Shown piece by piece: positions 1-8,359 of a stretch of DNA of 64,000 nt. The notes beneath the pieces were generated by a model that made no database searches, had not been told where the DNA came from, and saw only the letters and a list, made by a program, of their open reading frames with translations. A program made the translations under genes and the position numbers. How positions within the stretch are numbered: position 1 is the stretch's first letter; each line of letters begins with the position of its first letter. Location of the stretch: NCBI GenBank assembly GCA_963930645.1, contig OZ005662.1, positions 97,696,436-97,760,435 of the forward strand, written 5' to 3'. Origin of the DNA: Salticus scenicus. Taxonomy: Eukaryota; Arthropoda; Arachnida; Araneae; Salticidae.

Positions 1-3000
1 TATAATATCATCCATCAAAGGTGAATTTCTAAAACATTGCAGAGCATCAGCTAGTTTTAGTTTTGTGTGAAGAAAGCATACACCAATGCCTTTCATCCGA
101 ATGTCCGTTTTCAATAACAGTTCTTTTTTCTGTTTAATCAAGACTTTAAATGTCCAGCGCTTGGCGTCTTTTAAATAATCAACAGTAATCTTATTCCAGC
201 AGGGATGTAACGATTCTAATTTCAGGTCTTTAGTTTTGTGTTTAAATATGAATCCAAAGAAATTATAATCTCTACCTGGTTTAACATTTATTTTTAAAAT
301 TGTCATCATTCCTTCACGAGGTTCAAAATTAAACATCCTGTTTATAATAGATTCACATTTCAATTCTATGAATTCATCTTTGGGATCAGAAGAAATAATT
401 CTAAAACCAAATGTCATTTCTTTTTTCTTATTAATGAACGCTTTTTTTGATTCTTCGAACATATTTTGCCAAATTTCAAGCCGTAACAAATGATAAAATG
501 AAGAGGCATAAGTTTCGTATGAAGTGAAACTATCAGGTAAACGTGAAACATCCTGCCTTATTTGAGGAGGTGGAATTGAAAATTCACATTGTTCTTCTAG
601 CCACGTGGGGTTTAATTTCAAAAAAAAAGTCAGCATGCCATAAAAATTTAATTGAAAAGATAATTCATTATTTTCAGCAAACGTAGAAATTCTGCTTAAG
701 GAATCTTCCGAATAATTAGGAATACTATCCACCAAACTTTTATTATTCAGATTTTCAGAAGAACAAGATGCGTTCTCCACAGATCGGTTTTCGGTAATTC
801 GATTAACATTTTGAACAACAGTTTTTGCGACAACTTTATTTTCATTTAGATCAGCATGTTTTGCATAACTTTCAGAATTTACTAATTCAGAAGGTAATTT
901 ATTAAATTCAGCAGACGTAGACATTTTGCTTAAAGAATCAGTCGAATAAGAAATACTATCCTCCGAGTGTTTCATATTCAAATTTTGAGAAGAACAAGGT
1001 TTATTATCTAGAAAATGGTTTTCTTCAATTTGATTAATTTCAGGAATGTTTCGCGCAATATTTTTTGCATCAATGTTGTTTCTATTTACATCAGCAGATT
1101 TTGAATAGTTTTCAGAATTTACTGGTGGAACACTCTTTTTCGTAGCATTAGACGTATTTTTCAAGTTCTTGGGCATCTTATCTATTTTTAAAGATTCCCA
1201 TGTCTCTTTTTGTGTCAAAAATTCCATGCGTGAACTATTAAATCTTCCAGGTACCCTTTTAACAGAAGATATGCTTTTCAATGAATTTTCATTACGAACA
1301 GAACTTTCAGAACTCTTATTACTACTTAAACCATTAGGGGAAATGCTTTCTTTAATTTGATGAGATTTTTCTCTTAAAGTTGGTAAAATCAGATTACTTT
1401 CTTTATATTCTAGCTCAGAGCAACTTTCCGGCTTTTCTTCATATTTTCTTCTAAAACAAGCTTTATCTTCCTTTTCACGATCAGTAGAACAATTTTGAAG
1501 AGATTTTGTATTTCCATGTAGGTTTTTAGGAGGACTGTTACTTGTAGTTCCAGAAGAAATAGAACGAGAAGAAACCACATAATCTTTATTGAAATGATTT
1601 GACCTTTTATTAAACTGTTTTCCTCTGTTCAGTGATTTAGTAATTTTACCATGTTTATTAAGAACATTTTTAGAGGAATACCTACTTCCCTCTTCTTTCT
1701 TTGGATCACGTTTAACGGTTTTCTGTCGTTCAACACTTCCTTCATCTCGTCCCCGTTTAGATCGAGGTCGGTAAGTCATTGGTATCGGATCTATTAGCAA
1801 AGTTTTACCAGAAGAATTTGAACTACTTTTATGAGTGCATTTAAGAACGTAGTTCTTCATACCAGGAAGAAAATCATCCCCCGGTGATACTTCGGATTCT
1901 GAAACCGAATGTTTAAAATTCAATTCTTCCCTTTCTTCAGATTCAACTTCTAAAGGACTTTCTATACTTAGCAGAATTTCTTTTTCAGGTGAAATTTCGG
2001 ATTTTGAATCTGATTGTTCAGTATTTAATTCTTCACTTTCTTTAGATTTTACTTCTAAAGAATTTTTTGGGGAAAAACTATTGATGTAAGCAATAATTTT
2101 TTCAATAGTTTCTCCTTCTTGGTTTTCAATCGCTAAATTTTGAGATATTTCACTAGGTAATAATTTTTCCTGTTCATCATCACTTTCTCCAAATATCTCT
2201 TTTACAGCATCATTATATTTGGCATCTTCTTCGTCTGGGAAATCAGTTTTAGTTGGAATAAAATTTTGCTCCATTTCGTTGGCAAAGTAAATATGATCGT
2301 TAGAGATATTAGTAATTTCTTCATGCCGTGGATAAGTAGCACTTTTGTAAAAGAACGTAAGACAATTGTCTTCAGCCAAATGACATTCCATGGTTTTTGT
2401 ATTTGCAAGACTAATGGATATTTGGAATGATGCTTCCTCGATTTCAGTTTCCTTAATCTTTGTGTCATAACTTTCATCACTGGAAGAACCTGCAATTTTA
2501 TCATTAAAACTATGTGATATATTTAAATAGTCGTTTTCTTTTATATTGTTTGTAGAGGAGTCTGGAGATTTTTTCTGTTGTATTGCATAATCGTTAAAAA
2601 GTTGGTTTCTGTTTTTTGATTGTTTCGGATGTAATTTTTCATTTTTATAAGACTTTAATTTAGAAGAATCATCAGAAGCTTCATCAGAGGAATGAGAACA
2701 AATTCGTTTAGTACATTTTTTAAGACGGTTAATGAGAATATTTTCATCGTTTGATTTTCGTTTTGAAGAAATTGCAATAACAAGAGGATTGTGTGAATTT
2801 AAAAATGCTTGTCGGTATTTCTTTAGGGAAATATTTGAACTTGCTGTGTTAATATGTCTATTTTTAATAAATTGGTTTTCATTACTTCTTTTTTTCCTCA
2901 AAGATGAATTTGAACTTATTTCATGGGATACATTCGAATAATCTTCTTCAGAACTTTCATCGGAGCTTATTATTCTGGGAACTTTTTTTCGACGAGTTAA

Positions 3001-4023
3001 AATATCTTCGTCCTCTTCAGACTGGTTTATAAGTGGATTTTTGACATGAGAAGGCCATATGAAACATTCTGAATCGCATTTAATCAAGGGTACTGAGCAT
3101 TTTTTCATCAACATGTCAAGAGAGCTTTTTGGAATAGAAATACCTGAATGTTCGGCAAAATGCGATTCAATGGTTTTCATATTTGGAATATTATTGGATA
3201 TTTGAAGTGGCTTTTCTCCCATATAACTTTTTTTAGCCTTTATGTCACAACTTCCATAATTAGAAGAGCCTGCAATTTCATCATTAAAACCATGTGAACC
3301 GATGTTTTCATCAAAACTTTTTGTAGGAGAGTCAGGGGACTTTTCTGGGTATATTGCATAATTGCTTCCATTTTTTGATTGTTTCAGATGTAAATTTTCA
3401 TTTTTGTAATATTTTAAACTAGAAGCATCATCAGTAGCTTCGTCAGAAGAACGAGAACTAATTCGTTTAGTACGTTTTTTACGACGGCTCAGAAGAATAT
3501 TCTCATCATTTGATTTTCTCTTTAAAGAATTTTCAATAGCCTCAGGAGTAGGTGACCTTATTTTATGTGATAAATTTAAATGATCTTCAGAATTTCCATC
3601 GGAACTTAGTACATCATTATCATCATTTGTAAGATCAATAAATTCTGGTTCTTTTTCAATAAGCATTTCCGTATGATTTTCACCATTTGAGCTATCTGTG
3701 TATGGTTCACGAATTAAATCACAAACGAAACAATTTTTTGACAATTCTGTACCCACCCCGAAACCGATAACGTCACCAACTTTTAAAAGTTCGCTGCTAG
3801 AGCCTATTTTTGTTCCATTCACATAAGTGCCGTACTGGCTACCTAAGTCTCTAATGAATAAATTTCTATCTTCTGATATGTTAAAAACGGCGTGTTTTTC
3901 AGACATTTTCTCATAGCCTTGAAGTAAGTAGCCATTGCTTTTCCCAACTATAACTGCAACTCCAGTTAAGGGTATTATGATGGGGTGCTTATTAATAGTA
4001 CTTTCTTTTAGACAATACATCAT
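1..4023 (-). CDS. FHA-domain protein, senataxin/Sen1-like N-terminal part (partial, runs off left edge)
   Basis: A single open frame of 1341 codons runs from ATG at 4023-4021 to the window edge without a stop. Residues ~20-90 form a forkhead-associated (phosphothreonine-binding) domain: SEKH with S41 and H44, then DLGSQYGTYVNG with G65, T66, N69 and G70. Residues ~95-1120 are Ser/Glu/Lys/Asn-rich, low-complexity and probably disordered, with basic KRK/RRKKR clusters that could be nuclear localisation signals. Residues ~1125-1341 look folded. FTSYETYASSFYHLLRLEIW (~1162-1181) resembles the segment upstream of the helicase core in senataxin/Sen1 RNA-DNA helicases. An in-frame TAA at 4077-4075 precedes the ATG, so the start is well supported; a second ATG follows directly. 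The linker contains at least three internal duplications. Seen: FHA motifs and open frame. Inferred: senataxin-like identity, since the helicase core would lie outside the window. Another large nuclear FHA scaffold is the alternative. Confidence 0.75.
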   Translation of the reverse strand, partial: MMYCLKESTINKHPIIIPLTGVAVIVGKSNGYLLQGYEKMSEKHAVFNISEDRNLFIRDLGSQYGTYVNGTKIGSSSELLKVGDVIGFGVGTELSKNCFVCDLIREPYTDSSNGENHTEMLIEKEPEFIDLTNDDNDVLSSDGNSEDHLNLSHKIRSPTPEAIENSLKRKSNDENILLSRRKKRTKRISSRSSDEATDDASSLKYYKNENLHLKQSKNGSNYAIYPEKSPDSPTKSFDENIGSHGFNDEIAGSSNYGSCDIKAKKSYMGEKPLQISNNIPNMKTIESHFAEHSGISIPKSSLDMLMKKCSVPLIKCDSECFIWPSHVKNPLINQSEEDEDILTRRKKVPRIISSDESSEEDYSNVSHEISSNSSLRKKRSNENQFIKNRHINTASSNISLKKYRQAFLNSHNPLVIAISSKRKSNDENILINRLKKCTKRICSHSSDEASDDSSKLKSYKNEKLHPKQSKNRNQLFNDYAIQQKKSPDSSTNNIKENDYLNISHSFNDKIAGSSSDESYDTKIKETEIEEASFQISISLANTKTMECHLAEDNCLTFFYKSATYPRHEEITNISNDHIYFANEMEQNFIPTKTDFPDEEDAKYNDAVKEIFGESDDEQEKLLPSEISQNLAIENQEGETIEKIIAYINSFSPKNSLEVKSKESEELNTEQSDSKSEISPEKEILLSIESPLEVESEEREELNFKHSVSESEVSPGDDFLPGMKNYVLKCTHKSSSNSSGKTLLIDPIPMTYRPRSKRGRDEGSVERQKTVKRDPKKEEGSRYSSKNVLNKHGKITKSLNRGKQFNKRSNHFNKDYVVSSRSISSGTTSNSPPKNLHGNTKSLQNCSTDREKEDKACFRRKYEEKPESCSELEYKESNLILPTLREKSHQIKESISPNGLSSNKSSESSVRNENSLKSISSVKRVPGRFNSSRMEFLTQKETWESLKIDKMPKNLKNTSNATKKSVPPVNSENYSKSADVNRNNIDAKNIARNIPEINQIEENHFLDNKPCSSQNLNMKHSEDSISYSTDSLSKMSTSAEFNKLPSELVNSESYAKHADLNENKVVAKTVVQNVNRITENRSVENASCSSENLNNKSLVDSIPNYSEDSLSRISTFAENNELSFQLNFYGMLTFFLKLNPTWLEEQCEFSIPPPQIRQDVSRLPDSFTSYETYASSFYHLLRLEIWQNMFEESKKAFINKKKEMTFGFRIISSDPKDEFIELKCESIINRMFNFEPREGMMTILKINVKPGRDYNFFGFIFKHKTKDLKLESLHPCWNKITVDYLKDAKRWTFKVLIKQKKELLLKTDIRMKGIGVCFLHTKLKLADALQCFRNSPLMDDII

Positions 4024-4142
4024 CTTTATTAAATTGAATCCTTTAATCACAGTTTCACTAATGTAATGATATTTTTAAATTTCTCATCTGCTACAAATTT
4101 TCTGTGACATGCAGAAGGATTAGAAGGCATAAACTCCAAAAC
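4024..4142 (-). other. Probable 5' UTR segment of the FHA gene, with upstream ORF and 3' splice acceptor
   Basis: On the minus strand a pyrimidine-rich stretch ends in CCCTCTAG, with the AG at 4144-4143. This is a good 3' splice acceptor, so the coding exon probably begins at 4142. Between it and the FHA start lies a 27-codon upstream ORF (4130-4047), which ends before the main ATG and in another frame. The main frame is closed here by the TAA at 4077-4075. The uORF could dampen translation, or be the tail of another transcript. The acceptor and uORF are seen; their use is inferred. Confidence 0.45.
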
Positions 4143-4144
4143 CT

Positions 4145-4869
4145 AGAGGGAAAAATAAATAAATAAATAAAAGGTATACAACATGATTAAAAATAATTAT
4201 TTTTATATAAAATGAATGAAATCACTATATGTTTTAATATTAGAATATATTACTTTTAATAAATTCAGAAAAATAATTTAACACATGAATTTTGTTATAA
4301 AAAATGAGAAACCACATAATACTAGTATAAATTAAGAAATATTCGAGAAAATGTAAGTTAAAAATAGTTTTATTCTAAAACTTGCAGGCGGTATATTTCT
4401 AAAAAATATGAAAAAAAAAAAAAAAAAAAAAAAAAGATACTTATTATTGAAAAAAAAAATCTAATAAATCTCATAAGAATTTCTAAAACTCACAATGATT
4501 GAATAATGAATAAGCTCAATATATGTTTTCCTAGTTTATGGAAAAAAAAAAAAAGGAATTAATCATATTGAACATTGCAATTAAGAATGCAACTTGCAAA
4601 GTTTTTTAATGTAGTTGTTTAATAAAGTTGAAGTTGTAGTTATATTTTAAGTACAAATTCATTTCAATTAACCTCGAGTTGACAACCGGTCTTTAACTTT
4701 ACACTTTTATCCCTATCCTTTCTATTAGGTTTTCCACAAAATTTAATAATAAGTATATGATTATACCATTTCAAAAGTAATCATATTAAATTTTATAATG
4801 ATACGCTACCTAACAGTAAATTTCGAACATAAATATTTTGTCAAATATGAAGCTAATGATATTAGCAGT
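4145..4869. other. AT-rich non-coding stretch, probably intron of the FHA gene
   Basis: No coding frame, RNA gene or clear repeat family is visible. It holds a long A-run at about 4410-4435 and several shorter A-runs. If the acceptor at 4143-4144 is used, this is intron on the minus strand. Confidence 0.4.
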
Positions 4870-5390
4870 TGAAAATTTTACACTTTTGAAAATACCGCAT
4901 TTGATTTGTACAAAACCCTTATTTACCACTTGAATGGTCTATCTCAGTTTCTAACATTTTGCACCTTCGCCTCCCTCCTAATAATTTTACCCTTTCGAAA
5001 ATATCCTCATTTAGCTTGTAGGCTCCAAAAAACCACATATACCAATTTTGAACGGTCTATCTGTATTTTTATTTATTTATTTATTTTATTTTATTTTACA
5101 CGCTCGAAAATATACGCATTCGACTTGTAGGCTCTAAAATTTTCAATGTACCAGTTTTGAAATGTATAACTGCATTTTTATTTTTATACCCTTTCGTCCC
5201 CCGCCTCCTCTTCTTTACATCTTAATAATTTCACACGTTCGAAAATATCCCGTTTCCTCTTGTAGGCTCTCAAATTCTATTCCTACCAATTTTGAATGAT
5301 CTAAGAATATTTCTATATTTTCCCTTAGCCGCCTCCCCCCTTCCCGCCTATCCCAACAATTTTACACTGTCGTAAATTTCTACCATTGAA
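4870..5390. repeat. Degenerate tandem repeat, about 4-5 units of ~110-135 bp
   Basis: The landmarks TTTCGAAAATATCC, CTTGTAGGCTC, ACCAATTTTGAA and a TC-rich CGCCTCC tract ending in AATTTTACAC recur in the same order from about 4876, 4988, 5098, 5234 and (partial) 5370. Copies differ by many substitutions and variable TTTA-rich expansions, so the array is old. It does not share the conserved box of the ~153 bp satellite to its right. Confidence 0.65.
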
Positions 5391-5604
5391 ATACTGGGCC
5401 ATAATAATAGCATAATAGTCGAGACATAGCAAACCCTAGACGACAGCTTCAGGACTAATTTAAATTTCTAATGTCAAATATAAATCAAAATAAAATCTAA
5501 ACTATAAGGGGGTCTTACTCACATTTTTATTTTGATTCAATCAATGCCCAATGGCAATGCAATGTTAGCTGATTGTTAATTCCTTGACAAAATTTAAGGA
5601 ATGT
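5391..5604. other. Unassigned non-coding sequence with a candidate minus-strand splice donor
   Basis: No coding signal is visible. On the minus strand GTGAGTAAG at 5522-5514 fits a 5' splice donor and could close a first non-coding exon of the FHA gene, giving an intron of ~1.4 kb to the acceptor at 4143-4144. This is a motif-level suggestion only. Confidence 0.25.
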
Positions 5605-6055
5605 TTGAACGAACGTTTTAAAAAGATCTTAAATTTTACTTAAAATAATGGAGGCTTTTTTGCCACCCTCTTCAACACCAAAAGGTTTCGGAGACCGACA
5701 AAAGATAACTAGTTCCAAAGTAGATGAAAGATACATAGCCAAAATTCAAGGGAGTAATATTACAAAGAATTTTCAAAACGTTTTTATACATCAGTAAAAA
5801 TTGTTAAGATATTTTGCCAATTCTTTCAGTTAACGCCACATTGTTTCCGGAACTGACAAATAAAAAATTTAGTGCAAAAATAAACGAAAGATCTTCGGAC
5901 AAAATTGAAGTGAATAGTAATCGAAAGTTTTACACAGCTCTTGAAGAGGGATATTGTCAGCCCCTTCAGTTAACACTGCAAGTTTTCCAGGACTGATAAA
6001 GAAAAAAATTATTGCCAAAATAAATGAAAGATTTATGCCCAAAAGTTAAAAGAAT
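5605..6055. repeat. Left edge of the ~153 bp satellite, strongly diverged monomers
   Basis: Three recognisable monomers have boxes near 5660, 5815 and 5955. Each keeps a relative of TTCAGTTAACACCGCAAGGT, followed by an A/G-rich GACAAAGAAAA segment, a GTAGATGAAAGATTT segment and a GAAGTGAATAGTAATCGAAA segment. Substitutions and indels are numerous compared with the right half of the window. A 1.2 kb element interrupts the array at 6056. Confidence 0.7.
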
Positions 6056-6502
6056 GGACAATATTCCTCCTTTGGGTTCGAGACTATGGGAAATAAGTTG
6101 TTTTCGGTAAACAATCCTCAACTCTACCTAGCAAAGCATTGTGGCCTGCAAATTTTTATCTTGCAATATTATTTATAAGAGTTACAGATTATATGAAATT
6201 GAAATAAGAATGATATAGTGATACCTTTGGTTTGTTTTTAAGCCAGTTTTTGTAATATACTTTAATATTAATCAACATATATAATATTAAAAGTTGCCAT
6301 GTGAACTGTGGCGATGTTAACAAGTTTAAATGGATGTTCCATTTATTAAATTCCTTTTTTTTTTTTTTTTTTTTTTTTTTTTGCGAAGATGGAGGCCGAC
6401 GGAAATTTAGTGTGGCTTTGTCACAAGGATCATTAAGAGACAAAAAGTCTTTGTAACTATAAGTCTCAAGTTGTAAATATGTAAATTCCTTTATTAAAGC
6501 AC

Positions 6503-6538
<36 letters not shown>

Positions 6539-7274
6539 GTTAAAAGAACAGGACAAATCTGGCAGCTGGGGTGCCAGTATTTCTTCGTCAAATATACAGG
6601 ACAAAACTGTACTTTTAACAAAAAACCTGTTCGATTTACAGGTTTCCTGTGCAAAATATATGTCAGTGATACAATTTTACGGTTTTAAACTGTATATTTG
6701 ACGAAGAAATACTGGCACCCCAGCTACCAGATTTTTCCTGTACTTTTAAAGTTTTTTTTTTTTTTTTGCAGTGAGTTATTGAAATTCTAATTATTTAAGC
6801 TTTGACGTCTATATCCAATGTGATCAATGACTTCTTTTTTCTGTTTATTAATTTGTAATGTGATTTGTTTGTAATCTTTAATTTTGTTCGTAATAGGCAT
6901 CGCTATTTTCGTTTTAAACATTGGCATTAGTTTCATAATTCTTAAGTGATGATATTTACTTTTTACGCATTTTTTGCCACGTTTAATTTTTATTATCTTT
7001 TATTCGTTATATATATATGTGCGTGTGCATATAAAATGTCCTGCAATTTTACGATATGGAATAGTCTTAACTTTACCATTCAATTCAGTTGTTTACATTT
7101 CTCTTCTGTTCTTGTTTGAACAGATATCTGATTATTAAATTTCACTGGAGAAATATTTAGAATGTAAAATGTTATGCGTAACAATAAAACGGCACCTTGA
7201 ATCTAATTTGTTTACAAAACATCGACCACGTGTTCAAGAATTTTACCTACTGTGACGTCACAGGAATATTGTCC
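6056..7274. mobile_element. Non-autonomous DNA transposon-like element, 13 bp perfect TIRs
   Basis: The ends are a perfect inverted repeat: GGACAATATTCCT at 6056-6068 and its reverse complement at 7262-7274. The flanks AT (6054-6055) and AT (7275-7276) give a possible 2 bp target duplication. Removing the element restores a plausible satellite monomer (AAAAGAATGATATAGG). The interior (1219 bp) has no transposase frame; it holds long T- and A-runs and a nested CACTG-ended MITE. The palindrome TGTGACGTCACA (7251-7262, a CRE-type core) overlaps the right TIR. The superfamily cannot be assigned from these ends alone. Confidence 0.65.
6500..6773. mobile_element. Nested foldback MITE with CACTG ends (CMC/EnSpm-like termini)
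   Basis: The element begins CACTGTAAAAAA (6500) and ends TTTTTTGCAGTG (6773), with long A/T homopolymers inside each end. Its arms are a long imperfect inverted repeat: AGCTGGGGTGCCAGTATTTC and the following TTCGTCAAATATACAG near 6565-6600 are mirrored at about 6692-6725. Flanking AG on both sides (6498-6499 and 6774-6775) may be a 2 bp target duplication. It has no coding capacity and lies inside the 6056-7274 element, so it is the younger insertion. Confidence 0.65.
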
Positions 7275-7944
7275 ATGATATAGGAACGAAGTTTTAAAAA
7301 GTTCTTACATATTAATAACAATAGTAAAGATTTTTTTTTTAATTCTTTCAGTTAGCACTGCATGATTTCTGGAAATGGCAAAGAAAACATTTAGTTTAAA
7401 TTATAATAAGATATTTTTGTTTAAATTTGCAATGAAAAGTAATCGAAAGTTTTAAAAATGTTTTGAGTTTTAAGGAAAATGGTGGAAGACTTTTGACAGC
7501 CGCTTCAGTTAACAAAAAATAAAGCTGCGGGACAAGGAATGAAGTTAGTGGCAATGTTAATGAAAGTTTTCACGACATATTTGAAGCAAATAGCAATCAA
7601 AAGTTTGAAAAACTTTTTAAGTCTTAAAAAAAAAAAAAAGGTGGATTTTTTTCCCCACCCCTTTCATATAATATCGGGACATTTCTGGAACTGACAAGGA
7701 AAGACGTTAGTGCTGAAGTAGATGAAAGATTCACGGCAAAATTTAAAGCGAATGATATGAGGAAAAAAAAAAAAATGTCCTCATTCTTAAAGAAAATGGT
7801 TGAATTTTTTGACAGCCCCAGTAGTAAACACCGCAAAGATTTCAGGGCTGAAATAGAAATAAATTTAGTGCCAAGGTAGATTAAAGGCCATAGTATTGGT
7901 AGAAATACTTATGGCCAAAGTTTAAGGAAATATTATTTTGGAAA
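7275..7944. repeat. Diverged ~153 bp satellite monomers
   Basis: The array resumes after the TIR element, with boxes near 7345 (CTTTCAGTTAGCACTGCATG), 7500, 7660 and 7815. Spacing is close to 150 bp, but identity to the consensus is low and A-runs have expanded. The gypsy element follows; its 5 bp target duplication GAAGT is at 7945-7949. Confidence 0.65.
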
Positions 7945-7949
7945 GAAGT

Positions 7950-8325
7950 ATGGTTTTGTAACACCATTGTAGTCGTATGCTTTCAGATAAATGGATCAAG
8001 CATCTCAAAGTATTGAATGAATAATAAGGACTCAAAGCATCTAAAAATAATAATATATTAAGAAAAATGATCAGAATTGAACTTCTTATACATCGTGCGT
8101 GCAACGTACCGGTAAGGCGCGCTAGCTCATATTGAAAAACATTATTTTTAAGTTGCTGTTACAGTTACAGTTAATGATCAGCATGTTGTTACAGTTGCAG
8201 TTAATGATTAGCATGTTATTACAGTTGCAGTTAATGATTAGCCATGTTATTACAGTTACAGTTAAAATGTCAGAATGTGAGTTTATCAGTCAATCACCAG
8301 TTGGTGGTTACAGTTAACCGCCACA
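7950..8325 (-). repeat. 3' LTR of the gypsy element (376 bp)
   Basis: Matches 12804-13179 without a visible difference. Read in element orientation it starts TGTGGCGGTTAAC and ends ACAAAACCAT, so the ends are TG...AT rather than the usual TG...CA if the 5 bp duplication is taken at face value. It contains about 3.5 copies of a ~30 bp sub-repeat with core GTTACAGTTGCAGTTAATGA at 8157-8268. Confidence 0.92.
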
Positions 8326-8339
8326 GTACTCCGCCCCAA
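8326..8339 (-). other. Polypurine tract of the gypsy element
   Basis: Read on the minus strand, TTGGGGCGGAGTAC lies directly before the 3' LTR start TGTGGCGG. A G/A-rich tract here is where plus-strand DNA synthesis is primed in LTR retrotransposons. It begins 20 nt after the pol stop codon. Confidence 0.75.
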
Positions 8340-8359
8340 GTACTGTAAGTACTGAACCA

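Noticed and set aside
6340..6385. Poly-T/poly-A tracts as LINE/SINE tails or processed gene copies
   Set aside because: No adjacent reverse-transcriptase frame, SINE promoter boxes or target duplication was found; A/T runs are common throughout this window.
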